From contig NZ_BFAQ01000014.1 in the NCBI RefSeq assembly GCF_002933855.1, forward strand, positions 28,054 to 66,976: 38,923 bases of DNA. Direction: 5' to 3'. How positions within the stretch are numbered: position 1 is the first letter of the stretch; the number at the start of each line of letters is the position of its first letter. Origin of the DNA: Vibrio penaeicida. Its GTDB lineage: Bacteria > Pseudomonadota > Gammaproteobacteria > Enterobacterales > Vibrionaceae. The translations under genes and the position numbers were made by a program. The notes beneath the pieces are model-generated. The model ran no database searches. It was not told the origin of the DNA and saw only the letters and a program-made list of their open reading frames with translations. Below are positions 16,898 to 25,960 of the stretch, piece after piece.

Positions 16898-17649
16898 TGT
16901 GCACCGTATCTTGGCTGTTGAAGGATGATGGCTATCAAGTCTTTTTTAATCGAGACGAGCAAAAAAGCCGGGCACAAGCTGTACCGCCCACGCCGTTTTG
17001 CCATCAAGGTGTTGAGTACCTTATGCCAGTGGATCCTGATGGTGGTGGCAGTTGGATTGCGACGAATGAACATGGTCAGTCAATCTGCTTGTTGAATTAT
17101 TACCAAGGAAACGTTCCTAAAGGTACGTTAACAAGTAGAGGTTTGCTGGTGAAATCTTTAGCGGCATTTCGAAGCTATGCTCAAGTAGATGAGTACTTGC
17201 AGTCTATTGATTTGAAATCATTCGCACCTTTTTCATTACTGATTTTTGAACCCGATTTAACGCGTCATCATTCAACAGTAAAAGGCGTATGTTGGACTGG
17301 GCAATCTTTGGTTTATATACGGCCTAATCCACCATTGATTTCGTCTTCCGTCGATTACCAAAAAGCGTTTGAACTGAGAAGTGAGTGTTACCAAGCGTAT
17401 ACATCCACTCACACCAATGTCGACCAATTACTGGAATTTCACGCATCTCATATTCCAAGCAAAGGTCACTTATCTACTTGTATGCATCGCAAAGACGCCC
17501 ATACCGTCAGTTTCACGCATATTTTAGTTACGAGTTCTGAAAAAGGGATGAGCTATCACCCTGGCTCACCTTGCTGTGGCATTACGGAATCGTACCTAAC
17601 TCAAAATAGAATCTCTTTAATCCCTGCATCCAATGTGAAGATTGCATAA
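16897..17649 (+). CDS. NRDE (TANGO2-like) family protein
   Basis: This 250-aa protein starts MCTVSWLL and carries NRDE at residues 18-21, the family signature, then GGGSWIATNEHG. Cys2 would become N-terminal after Met removal, as in Ntn hydrolases; that TANGO2-type proteins share this fold is a family-level prediction, so an amidohydrolase activity is possible but unproven. Two other Cys-rich spots are TCMHRKD and SPCCGITES near the C-terminus. Its ATG overlaps the stop of the DinB-like gene, so translation is coupled. Confidence 0.85.
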   Translation: MCTVSWLLKDDGYQVFFNRDEQKSRAQAVPPTPFCHQGVEYLMPVDPDGGGSWIATNEHGQSICLLNYYQGNVPKGTLTSRGLLVKSLAAFRSYAQVDEYLQSIDLKSFAPFSLLIFEPDLTRHHSTVKGVCWTGQSLVYIRPNPPLISSSVDYQKAFELRSECYQAYTSTHTNVDQLLEFHASHIPSKGHLSTCMHRKDAHTVSFTHILVTSSEKGMSYHPGSPCCGITESYLTQNRISLIPASNVKIA

Positions 17650-17662
17650 CGAGGACTCAATT

Positions 17663-18115
17663 ATGAAACGCATTATCACCGTTTTTTGTACGTTAGTTTT
17701 AGGGATGTTCTCCGCCATGACTTATGCGGCAGACCCTATCTATACAGGTTTTTTTAGCAGCAAGGCAATTTCAGGTTATGACGCTGTCAGCTATTTCGAA
17801 GCCAGTGAGCCTCAAAAAGGCAGTAGCGATCATACCATCGAATATCAGGGTGCTGAATGGTATTTCACATCCAAGGAGAATCTCGAAAAATTCATTCAAA
17901 ACCCCGAGAAATACGCGCCTCAATATGGTGGATATTGTGCGTGGGCAGTTGGTGCTAAAAACGATACTGCACCGGGTGATCCCCTTCAGTGGAATATTGT
18001 TGATGGCAAGTTGTACCTAAACTACGACGCGGACATTAAGTCTCGTTGGGAAAAAGACATCCCTGGCTTTATTAGTAGCGGCGACAAAAATTGGCCAGAG
18101 CTAGTGAGTAATTAG
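17663..18115 (+). CDS. Secreted YHS domain protein
   Basis: This 150-aa protein has a signal peptide (MKRIITVFCTLVLGMFSAM, likely cleavage after YAA) and a YHS-like domain. Its pattern is SGYDAVSYFE, FTSKENLEKFIQNPEKYAPQ, YGGYCAWAVG (Cys92) and WNIVDGKLYLNYDADI. This is the YHS-domain (seleno)protein family, in which the Cys is sometimes selenocysteine; here it is a plain TGT codon. Such proteins are thought to handle metal or redox partners in the periplasm. GAGG at 17651-17654 sets the start at 17663 rather than the in-frame ATG at 17642, which lies inside the NRDE gene. Confidence 0.88.
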   Translation: MKRIITVFCTLVLGMFSAMTYAADPIYTGFFSSKAISGYDAVSYFEASEPQKGSSDHTIEYQGAEWYFTSKENLEKFIQNPEKYAPQYGGYCAWAVGAKNDTAPGDPLQWNIVDGKLYLNYDADIKSRWEKDIPGFISSGDKNWPELVSN

Positions 18116-18124
18116 GAGAAATCT

Positions 18125-19873
18125 ATGCAAGTTACCTCTTCTCCGTTTCAGCTTCCCGCTGTCACACCGTTTCGAATAGTAGAGCGGGTTGCTGAACGAG
18201 TCACAGGGCTGCGTTATTTGGATTCCTTATACCAAAAGCGTCCGATGGATCTCGATTGTTTTGAGTTTATGGATTACACACTTCAAGCTCTTAATATCGA
18301 CTATAACGTCCAGCAAGGCTCACTAAATAGCATTCCGGAAGAAGGCCCCGTTGTCATCGTTGCCAACCATCCACTTGGGGCGATTGAAGGGGTGATATTG
18401 GCAGCTTTAGTTCGCCACCGAAGACCCGATGTAAAAGTGATGGCGAATGAATTGCTTAAACAACTTCCTGAGCTGTCTGATTTGTTCATTGGTGTGGATG
18501 TTTTTGAGTCTAAGAGTGCAATAAAAACAAACTTAACCGCGATGCGCAGTGCACATCAACATCTGGCTAAAGGTGGTGCACTTATCATTTTTCCTGCTGG
18601 TGAAGTTTCCAGCTATCAGGATGCACAACTGCAAGACAAAACTTGGAGCCGTTCTGTTGCCAAGCTGGTCAAAAAAAGTGAGGCAACTTGCGTACCTATC
18701 TATATCGAAGGGAAAAACAGCTCGTTGTTTTATCTAGCAGGTAAAATACACCCACTTCTAAGAACTGCGATGTTAGGCAGAGAAATGATCGGGAAGCGAT
18801 CATCTCAAATACAGTTATCCATCGGCGAACCCATTCTTTACTCTGAAATGAAGTCTCTGAATTCGGAGCAAGATTTAGTTCACTACCTCAGGCTAAACAC
18901 CTATTTACTTCGTAAGCAGTCTGGGCAATCAAAAAACTTACAACCGGCTTCATTCTCGACGCCAGTTATGGACGCAATAGATAATGAAAGACTACAAGAT
19001 GAAGTTAATGCACTACCAAGTGAATGCTTACTTCTCTCCCAAGGTGACTTCTCGGTTTATTGCGCTAGAAAAAAACAGATCCCAAACCTGATTCAAGAGA
19101 TTGGCAGAGTAAGAGAAGCAAACTTTCGAGATGTAGGTGAAGGCACTGGAAAGGCGTTAGATTTAGATCATTATGATGAGTATTACGATCATCTTTTTAT
19201 TTGGCACCGTAAAGACAAACAGTTAGTCGGCAGCTACCGATTGGGTAAGGTTGATGAAATCTTGCAACAACATGGATTGGAAGGTCTTTATTCTCGAAGT
19301 TTATTTAACTACAGCCAATCGTTTGTCGAAAGTCTCGACCATTCCATTGAGCTAGGTCGCTCTGTAGTTAATAAGCCTTATCAGCGAAACCTGCAGTCTC
19401 TCCTGATGCTTTGGAAAGGAATTGCGAGCTATGTTTATCGCAACCCGAAGTACACGCATTTATACGGTCCAGTCAGCATCAGTAATGACTATAGCCAAAT
19501 TGCACGTCAACTAATGGCAAGTTGCTTATCCATTCATCACTACGATGAACACAAGGCCAACTTGGTTTCCCCATCGGTACCACTTAAAAAAGATGAATCG
19601 GTCTTTTGGCGTAACGACATGCTCAGTGCATTAGGCAGTGTCCAGCTACTATCCAAAGTGCTTGCTCGCATGGAAGAAGGCAAAGGCTTACCTGTTCTCT
19701 TAAGGCAATACTTAGGCCTAAATGGTCAGTTAGTCTGTTTTAATGTCGATCCAGAATTTAACGACGCATTGGATGGGTTAATCGTGGTGGACTTGCGCAA
19801 TGTGCCCGAAAGGACATTGGGGAAATACATGGGAAAAGAAGAAGCCAAATCTTACCTGAGTCATCACTCGTAA
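18125..19873 (+). CDS. Two-domain acyltransferase, OlsF-like (PlsC-type plus GNAT/OlsB-type)
   Basis: This 582-aa protein joins an N-terminal lysophospholipid-type O-acyltransferase (about residues 60-265) to a C-terminal GNAT/OlsB-like N-acyltransferase (about 290-560). The first domain shows IVANHPLGAIEG and IIFPAGEVSS. The second shows GRVREANFRDVGEGTG, DLDHYDEYYDHLFIWH, VGSYRLG and SIELGRSVV, strongly like hemolysin/OlsB proteins. Fusions of this architecture, OlsF, make ornithine lipids. The catalytic motif reads H82-x5-E88; this subfamily usually has H-x5-D. It is the last gene of the operon and is followed by a terminator-like stem. Ornithine, glycine or another amino acid could be the acceptor. 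Confidence 0.85.
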   Translation: MQVTSSPFQLPAVTPFRIVERVAERVTGLRYLDSLYQKRPMDLDCFEFMDYTLQALNIDYNVQQGSLNSIPEEGPVVIVANHPLGAIEGVILAALVRHRRPDVKVMANELLKQLPELSDLFIGVDVFESKSAIKTNLTAMRSAHQHLAKGGALIIFPAGEVSSYQDAQLQDKTWSRSVAKLVKKSEATCVPIYIEGKNSSLFYLAGKIHPLLRTAMLGREMIGKRSSQIQLSIGEPILYSEMKSLNSEQDLVHYLRLNTYLLRKQSGQSKNLQPASFSTPVMDAIDNERLQDEVNALPSECLLLSQGDFSVYCARKKQIPNLIQEIGRVREANFRDVGEGTGKALDLDHYDEYYDHLFIWHRKDKQLVGSYRLGKVDEILQQHGLEGLYSRSLFNYSQSFVESLDHSIELGRSVVNKPYQRNLQSLLMLWKGIASYVYRNPKYTHLYGPVSISNDYSQIARQLMASCLSIHHYDEHKANLVSPSVPLKKDESVFWRNDMLSALGSVQLLSKVLARMEEGKGLPVLLRQYLGLNGQLVCFNVDPEFNDALDGLIVVDLRNVPERTLGKYMGKEEAKSYLSHHS

Positions 19874-19913
19874 GCGTTTGACTTTGAGATCAAAAAGTTG
19901 AATTGGAAAGAAA

Positions 19914-19944
19914 GCGACTTCCGCTATTGGCTGAAGTCGTTTTA
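19914..19944 (+). terminator. Probable terminator of the six-gene lipid operon
   Basis: A stem of CGACTTC with GAAGTCG (7 bp, plus a short inner GC pair) is followed by TTTTATT, 40 bases after the acyltransferase stop. Moderate strength. Confidence 0.6.
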
Positions 19945-19953
19945 TTCTTCTCA

Positions 19954-20520
19954 TTACTTGCTTCGACCAAACCCACCATCTGAGAGTCTAAAAAACATCA
20001 CAGATACCGATTTTTGCTCAAGCTGTAATATGTCCAGCTTTCCATCATCATCCAATTTAAATCGAATTAGCTGCCCTTCTCTTATTTTGCTGAGTGGCTT
20101 ATCGATACCCTCAATCTTAACCAATGCGTTGAGATCAGTCATAGGTAGCTCGTTAGAACGAAAAACCTGAGCAAGTGTATCTCCAGACTTAACAATATAT
20201 TCTTTCCAAGCTTCTGTGCGAGGAGCCTGTTGACTACTGGATGAAGATTGTTCGCTCAAACCTGTCGTTGTGATGTCTATAGGTTTACGCACACTTTCCG
20301 GCTCTTTTTCATCCGGCACAGATTCACTAGGAGCTGGCAAAATAAAAAGAATAATAACCGCAACAGATAATCCAATAACGCCTCTTTGATGAAGCTTGGG
20401 CATACTTGCCCAATGATGTTTTATCTTTGAACCTATTGCTCGAGCATCAATACCTTCGAACTTACTTTTTAGTTGATCGAATAACTTTGGCTGGCGAGTT
20501 CTAGCCACTCTCCGATTCAT
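19954..20520 (-). CDS. ytfB: OapA/YtfB-like protein with LysM-like domain
   Basis: This 188-aa inner-membrane protein has a basic cytoplasmic N-terminus of about 45 residues and one transmembrane helix (GVIGLSVAVIILFILPA, about 47-63). A low-complexity Ser/Gln/Pro linker follows, then a periplasmic OapA LysM-like domain (about 105-182: WKEYIVKSGDTLAQVFRSNEL, then IREGQLIRFKLDDDGKLD). E. coli YtfB is a homologue involved in cell division and glycan binding, and there too it sits next to fklB. Here it is divergent from fklB with a 173-base gap, the conserved arrangement. Ends with FFRLSDGGFGRSK. Confidence 0.85.
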   Translation of the reverse strand: MNRRVARTRQPKLFDQLKSKFEGIDARAIGSKIKHHWASMPKLHQRGVIGLSVAVIILFILPAPSESVPDEKEPESVRKPIDITTTGLSEQSSSSSQQAPRTEAWKEYIVKSGDTLAQVFRSNELPMTDLNALVKIEGIDKPLSKIREGQLIRFKLDDDGKLDILQLEQKSVSVMFFRLSDGGFGRSK

Positions 20521-20592
20521 AATGCATATACCTTAGCGAACTGTCTTTCTATTATCTACGAACACGGTTCCTTAACAAAACGGACCGTTACA

Positions 20593-20610
20593 CAAGTTAA
20601 CAGTAACTTG
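20593..20610. promoter_or_regulatory. Inverted repeat overlapping a -35-like hexamer
   Basis: CAAGTTA-ACAG-TAACTTG is a perfect 7-bp inverted repeat in the ytfB-fklB gap; TTGACA at 20608-20613 overlaps its right end. A matching -10 at standard spacing was not seen, so promoter status is uncertain. Confidence 0.35.
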
Positions 20611-20693
20611 ACATATATTGGCATTTGCCGTTTCTTCACGCTAGTAGAACTGCTATCCTTTTGCTGCACAAATTCACACAATAGAGAGACAAG

Positions 20694-21314
20694 ATGTCTG
20701 AAATCAAATTAGAAACCGTAGAGCAGAAAGCAAGCTACGGAATTGGTCTGCAAATGGGTCAGCAATTGGCAGGTAGCGGTCTTGAAGGTTTGAATGTAGA
20801 CGCGATCGCAAAAGGCATCGCTACTGCATTGACTGGCGGCATGCCTGAGATTGAAGTTGATGATATCAACAACGCACTTCAAGAGCTTCACACTCGTGCA
20901 GAATCTGCTCGCGCAGAAGTAGCAAAAGTAGCAGCAGCAGACGGTGAAGCGTTCTTGAAAGACAACGCTCTACGTTCTGAAGTAACCGTTCTTGAATCTG
21001 GTCTACAGTACGAAGTGATCACTGAAGGTACTGGCGAAATCCCAAGTTCAGACAAATCTGTTCGTGTTCACTACCACGGCGAATTGACTGACGGTACTGT
21101 ATTCGACAGCTCTGTTTCTCGCGGTCAACCTGCTGAGTTCCCTGTAACTGGCGTGATCAAAGGTTGGGTTGAAGCACTTCAATTGATGCCTGTTGGTTCT
21201 AAGTGGAAACTATACATCCCTCAAGATCTTGCATATGGCGAGCGTGGTGCTGGTGCATCTATCCCTCCTTATGCCGCTCTAGTATTCGAAGTAGAACTAT
21301 TGGCTATCCTGTAA
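20694..21314 (+). CDS. fklB: FKBP-type peptidyl-prolyl isomerase FklB
   Basis: This 206-aa cis-trans prolyl isomerase is of the FKBP22/FklB type. The N-terminal half (about 1-95) is the helical dimerisation domain with [12 protein letters not shown]. The C-terminal half is the FKBP fold: [59 protein letters not shown] and [17 protein letters not shown]. No signal peptide is seen, so cytoplasmic. AGAGAGACAAG precedes the ATG. It is single-gene, ending at a strong terminator. Confidence 0.97.
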   Translation: MSEIKLETVEQKASYGIGLQMGQQLAGSGLEGLNVDAIAKGIATALTGGMPEIEVDDINNALQELHTRAESARAEVAKVAAADGEAFLKDNALRSEVTVLESGLQYEVITEGTGEIPSSDKSVRVHYHGELTDGTVFDSSVSRGQPAEFPVTGVIKGWVEALQLMPVGSKWKLYIPQDLAYGERGAGASIPPYAALVFEVELLAIL

Positions 21315-21335
21315 TTTTACGTCGTCTCAAAAATG

Positions 21336-21360
21336 AAGCGGTGCTCAGCACCGCTTTTTT
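21336..21360 (+). terminator. Intrinsic terminator after fklB
   Basis: Stem AAGCGGTGC/GCACCGCTT with a TCA loop and a seven-base T-run, 21 bases after the stop. Confidence 0.93.
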
Positions 21361-21386
21361 TATGTCTTAAAGTAAACTGCTCATTC

Positions 21387-21425
21387 CCGTTTTGTATTCT
21401 CGGCACGACTCTCTACTCAAAACGG
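21387..21425. repeat. Inverted repeat upstream of DUF2780 gene
   Basis: CCGTTTTG and CAAAACGG form a perfect 8-bp inverted repeat around a 23-base centre, about 110 bases upstream of the DUF2780 start. It could be an operator or a leader stem. Confidence 0.35.
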
Positions 21426-21533
21426 AAAATCCAACTAGGATTAATACACTCAACCGCATCAAGAAGCTCCATTCAAAGTATCTTGAAATTTTAAAATGGC
21501 TTGAGTTTTAGTGCCTTTATATAGGAATGAGTT

Positions 21534-22028
21534 ATGAAAATTAAAACAACGATTATCACATTATCTGCGCTGCTGCTTGCCTCTCCAAGCTACGCATTCT
21601 TCGGTTTTGGTTCTTCTGAGGAAAAGCCCTCAGTAGACCTTGGCTCGCTGGCTAATGATGCTTTCTCAAGCCAAGTTGACACTCAAGCAGATTCAGATCT
21701 AGTTAAAATGCTAAGCTCCCAACTGGATGTTTCCCCAACTCAGGCAACGGGTGGCGCTGGCGCGCTCTTAGCACTCGCTTCCAATTCTTTAGGAGCTTCG
21801 CAAACGACAGAACTTGCTTCTGCAATTCCAGGTCTGAGTTCGTTAACTGGTTCAATCCCAGGGCTATCAGGACTCGCGAGTAACTTTGGTGCCGTATCGG
21901 ATATTTTTAGCAAGCTAGGGCTGGACCCATCAATGGTGACACAGTTTGCCCCCATCATTCTGAAATACTTAGGTACACAGAATGCATCTTCAGGTCTTCT
22001 GGATTCGCTTGGGAAAATTTGGCAATAG
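21534..22028 (+). CDS. DUF2780 (VcgC/VcgE) family secreted protein
   Basis: This 164-aa protein has a signal peptide (MKIKTTIITLSALLLASPSYA, likely cleaved after SYA). The mature part is small, Ala/Gly/Ser/Leu rich, with a repeated LSSLTGSIPGLSGL and the DUF2780 segment FSKLGLDPSMVTQFAPIILKYLGTQ. The family is unassigned in function and common in Vibrio. A canonical ribosome site AGGAATG precedes the ATG. It is single-gene and terminated. Confidence 0.85.
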   Translation: MKIKTTIITLSALLLASPSYAFFGFGSSEEKPSVDLGSLANDAFSSQVDTQADSDLVKMLSSQLDVSPTQATGGAGALLALASNSLGASQTTELASAIPGLSSLTGSIPGLSGLASNFGAVSDIFSKLGLDPSMVTQFAPIILKYLGTQNASSGLLDSLGKIWQ

Positions 22029-22063
22029 GACTTTAACGACCAGTAACACTCTAATCAATAATT

Positions 22064-22088
22064 GGGTGGTTTTTGACCACCCTCTCTT
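22064..22088 (+). terminator. Intrinsic terminator after DUF2780 gene
   Basis: A perfect 7-bp stem GGGTGGT/ACCACCC with loop TTTTG is followed by TCTCTTT, 36 bases after the stop. The tail is less T-rich than usual. Confidence 0.65.
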
Positions 22089-22143
22089 TAACAAACTGAA
22101 AAGTATGCCACTCTGAATTTTTAATCATGGAAGAGTAGGTATT

Positions 22144-23412
22144 ATGAAAGACGAAACACTGTCAATTCATCACGGCTATCAAACCGATCCCACCACTAAA
22201 GCTGTAGCGACCCCAATATATCAAACCGTTGCTTATGAATTCGACAACGCTCAGCATGGCGCTGATCTCTTCAATTTAGAAGTCCCTGGAAATATCTATA
22301 CCCGCATAATGAACCCTACTAATGACGTGCTAGAGCAAAGAATGGCTGCGTTAGAGGGAGGCATTGCCGGTTTAGTTGTGAGTGCTGGTAGTGCCGCAAT
22401 TAATTACGCGGTCCTAACGTTAGCTCAGAGTGGAGACAACATTGTCTCGACACCTCAGCTCTATGGCGGTACCTATACTTTATTTGCGCATATGCTGCCA
22501 CAGCAAGGCATTGATGTTAAATTCGCCAAAGATGATAAACCTGAAAGTTTAGCTGAGCTAATCGATGAAAACACCAAGGCGGTTTATTGTGAGTCTATAG
22601 GTAATCCAGCAGGTAATATCGTCGACATTGAAAGCATTTCAACCTTAGCACACGCTAAAGGTGTACCCGTTATTGTTGACAATACAGTCGCGACCCCCAT
22701 TCTTTGCAAACCAATTCAATTTGGTGCGGACATCGTCGTTCACTCTTTGACGAAATACGTAGGAGGTCACGGCACCACGCTTGGGGGAGTTATCGTTGAT
22801 TCAGGAAAATTCCCATGGGCAAAATATAAAGACCGATTTCCCGTATTCAATCAGCCTGAACCATCTTATCACGGGGTTGTATACACAGAAGCCTTCGGTG
22901 AAGCTGCCTTTATAGGAAGAGCAAGAACAGTCCCACTACGTAATACGGGAGCTGCTTTATCACCTATGAATGCATTCATGCTAATACAAGGTTTAGAAAC
23001 CCTTTCCCTTAGAATGGAGAGACATTGCGAAAACGCGCTAAAAGTTGCCAAGTATCTAGAACAGCATGAGAAAGTCAGTTGGGTCAGTTATGCAGGATTA
23101 GAGAGCTCGAATCATCACGGTTTGGCTCAAAAATACATGGATGGTAAACCTTCTGCTATCTTGTCGTTTGGTCTGAAAGATGGCTATGATGCGGGTGTAC
23201 GTTTCTACGATGCACTCAATCTTTTCAAGAGACTGGTGAATATCGGCGATGCTAAATCGCTTGCGTGCCATCCTGCTTCAACTACCCATAGGCAGATGAG
23301 TATTGAGGAACAAGCAAACGCAGGAGTTGTACCTGAAATGATTCGCTTATCAGTTGGTATTGAACATATAGACGATATCATCGCGGATCTAGAACAAGCC
23401 TTAAAGGCGTAA
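22144..23412 (+). CDS. metY: O-acetylhomoserine sulfhydrylase / aminocarboxypropyltransferase
   Basis: This 422-aa PLP enzyme of the Cys/Met-metabolism family makes homocysteine from O-acetyl-L-homoserine and sulfide, or cysteine synthase-type products. The PLP lysine is K204 in VVHSLTKYVGGHG; also seen are VSAGSAAINYAVLTL, PQLYGGTYTLF, IVDNTVATP and the C-terminal LACHPASTTHRQMS, RLSVGIEH. It belongs to the MetY subgroup rather than MetB/MetC by length and the long 205-290 insert. It uses the sulfide ultimately made from PAPS, linking it to the cys genes. The gene is single and is followed by a strong shared terminator. Confidence 0.93.
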   Translation: MKDETLSIHHGYQTDPTTKAVATPIYQTVAYEFDNAQHGADLFNLEVPGNIYTRIMNPTNDVLEQRMAALEGGIAGLVVSAGSAAINYAVLTLAQSGDNIVSTPQLYGGTYTLFAHMLPQQGIDVKFAKDDKPESLAELIDENTKAVYCESIGNPAGNIVDIESISTLAHAKGVPVIVDNTVATPILCKPIQFGADIVVHSLTKYVGGHGTTLGGVIVDSGKFPWAKYKDRFPVFNQPEPSYHGVVYTEAFGEAAFIGRARTVPLRNTGAALSPMNAFMLIQGLETLSLRMERHCENALKVAKYLEQHEKVSWVSYAGLESSNHHGLAQKYMDGKPSAILSFGLKDGYDAGVRFYDALNLFKRLVNIGDAKSLACHPASTTHRQMSIEEQANAGVVPEMIRLSVGIEHIDDIIADLEQALKA

Positions 23413-23431
23413 TCTAACTTCCAGACACAAA

Positions 23432-23456
23432 AAAGCCGAGCATTACGCTCGGCTTT
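23432..23456. terminator. Bidirectional terminator between metY and rplQ
   Basis: AAAGCCGAGC/GCTCGGCTTT (10 bp, loop ATTAC) has A/T-rich flanks on both sides. It serves metY on the plus strand and the alpha operon on the minus strand. Confidence 0.9.
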
Positions 23457-23475
23457 TAAGTTCTACACGAACTGA

Positions 23476-23862
23476 TTACTCAGCAGCAGCTTCTTCAGCA
23501 ACTTCTGGGCGATCAACAAGCTCAATGTAAGCCATTGGAGCTTTGTCACCAGTACGGAAACCGGCTTTTAGGATACGAGTGTAACCGCCCTGACGAGCAG
23601 CGAAACGTGGACCTAGTTCGTTAAATAGTTTTGCCACAACTTCGTTATCACGAGTGCGAGCAAATGCCAGACGACGGTTAGCAACGCTGTCAGTCTTAGC
23701 TAGTGTAATCAAAGGCTCAACGACGCGACGCAGCTCTTTTGCTTTTGGCAAAGTAGTCTTGATAACTTCATGACGTACTAGAGAGCTAGCCATGTTGCTG
23801 AACATCGCCTTGCGATGACTGCTGTTGCGGTTGAGTTGACGACCACTCTTACGATGGCGCAT
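23476..23862 (-). CDS. rplQ: 50S ribosomal protein L17
   Basis: L17, 128 aa, binds 23S rRNA near the exit tunnel. It begins [24 protein letters not shown], invariant in bacteria, and ends in an acidic tail (VAEEAAAE), as in other gamma-proteobacteria. It is the last alpha-operon gene, 26 bases after rpoA, followed by the shared terminator. Confidence 0.98.
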   Translation of the reverse strand: MRHRKSGRQLNRNSSHRKAMFSNMASSLVRHEVIKTTLPKAKELRRVVEPLITLAKTDSVANRRLAFARTRDNEVVAKLFNELGPRFAARQGGYTRILKAGFRTGDKAPMAYIELVDRPEVAEEAAAE

Positions 23863-23888
23863 GACCTAATCCTTCTAACTATTATCGA

Positions 23889-24881
23889 TTAATCTTCAGC
23901 GATCGACGCTGGTGGCCAGTTTTCTAGGCGCATGCCTAGAGACAGTCCACGTGAAGCAAGCACGTCTTTAATCTCAGTAAGAGACTTCTTACCAAGGTTA
24001 GGCGTTTTAAGTAGCTCAACCTCAGTACGCTGTACAAGATCACCGATGTAGTGAATCGCTTCTGCTTTCAAACAGTTAGCAGAGCGAACTGTTAGTTCAA
24101 GATCGTCTACAGGACGCAGTAGGATCGGATCGAACTCCGGCTTCTCTTCCTTCTCTTCAGGGACACGAATGTCACGAAGATCTACGAAGGCATCAAGTTG
24201 CTCAGCAAGGATTGTTGCAGAACGACGAATTGCTTCTTCTGGATCAAGAGTACCGTTCGTTTCCATATCGATAACAAGCTTATCCAAGTCAGTACGTTGT
24301 TCAACACGTGCCGCTTCTACAGTGTAGGCAATTTTGTCTACAGGACTGTAAGTAGCGTCAACAAGCAAACGACCGATTGGGCGCTCATCTTCTTCAGTAT
24401 GGATACGAGACGATGCTGGAACATAACCACGACCACGTTCTACTTTAATACGCATAGCGATTTCAGCATTGTCATCAGTTAGATGACAAATAACGTGCTC
24501 TGGGTTAGCGATCTCTACATCACCATCATGGGTGATGTCACCTGCAACAACAGGGCCCGAGCCTGATTTGTTCAGTGTAATAAACACTTCATCTTTGCCC
24601 TCTGCCACTTTAACAGCAAGACCTTTCAGGTTAAGAAGGATCTCAAGGATATCTTCTTGTACACCTTCTTTGGTGCTGTACTCGTGAAGAACGCCTTCAA
24701 TCTCAACCTCGGTTACTGCGCAACCAGGCATAGAAGATAGAAGAATGCGACGAAGCGCATTACCTAGAGTATGACCAAAGCCACGCTCTAATGGCTCAAG
24801 AGTTACTTTTGCGTGTGTCGTGCTAACTTGTTCAATGTCAACAAGACGTGGCTTAAGAAATTCTGTTACAGAACCCTGCAT
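23889..24881 (-). CDS. rpoA: RNA polymerase alpha subunit
   Basis: The 330-aa alpha subunit nucleates assembly of RNA polymerase and contacts UP elements and activators. The N-terminal domain has the [20 protein letters not shown] dimerisation region. A flexible linker ([15 protein letters not shown]) leads to the C-terminal domain with [16 protein letters not shown], where the DNA-contacting Arg of the alpha-CTD lies, and helix-hairpin-helix [16 protein letters not shown]. It is downstream of rpsD in the alpha operon with a 24-base gap. Confidence 0.99.
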   Translation of the reverse strand: MQGSVTEFLKPRLVDIEQVSTTHAKVTLEPLERGFGHTLGNALRRILLSSMPGCAVTEVEIEGVLHEYSTKEGVQEDILEILLNLKGLAVKVAEGKDEVFITLNKSGSGPVVAGDITHDGDVEIANPEHVICHLTDDNAEIAMRIKVERGRGYVPASSRIHTEEDERPIGRLLVDATYSPVDKIAYTVEAARVEQRTDLDKLVIDMETNGTLDPEEAIRRSATILAEQLDAFVDLRDIRVPEEKEEKPEFDPILLRPVDDLELTVRSANCLKAEAIHYIGDLVQRTEVELLKTPNLGKKSLTEIKDVLASRGLSLGMRLENWPPASIAED

Positions 24882-24905
24882 TGTGTCCTCTCTTTAATTT
24901 AAACC

Positions 24906-25526
24906 TTACTTAGAGTAAAGCTCGACGATCAGGTGTTCGTTGATGTCAGCTGACAGATCTGAACGCTCAGGCAAACGCTTGAACGTACCTTCCATCTTGC
25001 CACCATCTACTTCAATCCAAGTTGGTTTTTCGCGTTGTTCAGCAACTTCAATAGCTGCCTTAATGCGAGATTGCTGTTTAGCTTTCTCACGAATAGATAC
25101 AACGTCGTTAGCCGCAACTTTGAATGAAGGAACGTTTACAACTTTACCGTTTACTAGGATAGCTTTATGGCTAACTAGCTGACGTGCTTCTGCGCGAGTT
25201 GCACCAAAGCCCATGCGGTAAACTACGTTATCAAGACGACCTTCAAGAAGCTGAAGTAGGTTTTCACCCGTGTTGCCTTTAAGACGTGCAGCTTCTTTGT
25301 AGTAGTTACGGAATTGTTTTTCTAGAACGCCATACATACGACGAACTTTTTGCTTCTCACGAAGCTGAACGCCATATTCAGATAGACGACCGCGACGAGC
25401 GCCGTGTACACCTGGTGCGTTATCGATTTTACACTTGGTATCAATCGCACGAACACCAGACTTAAGGAATAAGTCAGTGCCTTCGCGACGGCTAAGCTTC
25501 AGCTTAGGACCCAAATATCTTGCCAT
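24906..25526 (-). CDS. rpsD: 30S ribosomal protein S4
   Basis: S4, 206 aa, is a primary 16S rRNA binding protein and the translational repressor of the alpha operon, acting at the leader described at 26350-26407. It begins [18 protein letters not shown] and carries the S4 RNA-binding domain near residues 95-155 ([20 protein letters not shown]). It has no zinc-cysteine N-terminus (C-minus form). It lies 27 bases after rpsK. Confidence 0.98.
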   Translation of the reverse strand: MARYLGPKLKLSRREGTDLFLKSGVRAIDTKCKIDNAPGVHGARRGRLSEYGVQLREKQKVRRMYGVLEKQFRNYYKEAARLKGNTGENLLQLLEGRLDNVVYRMGFGATRAEARQLVSHKAILVNGKVVNVPSFKVAANDVVSIREKAKQQSRIKAAIEVAEQREKPTWIEVDGGKMEGTFKRLPERSDLSADINEHLIVELYSK

Positions 25527-25553
25527 GATTCTTCTCCAACTTTCCTAGAAACG

Positions 25554-25949
<396 letters not shown>

Positions 25950-25960
25950 CTACCTTCCGA

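Noticed and set aside
17930..17950. Selenocysteine codon in the YHS protein
   Set aside because: The position is a TGT cysteine codon, not TGA.
24198..24482. Plus-strand open frame opposite rpoA
   Set aside because: Shadow of a highly conserved gene.
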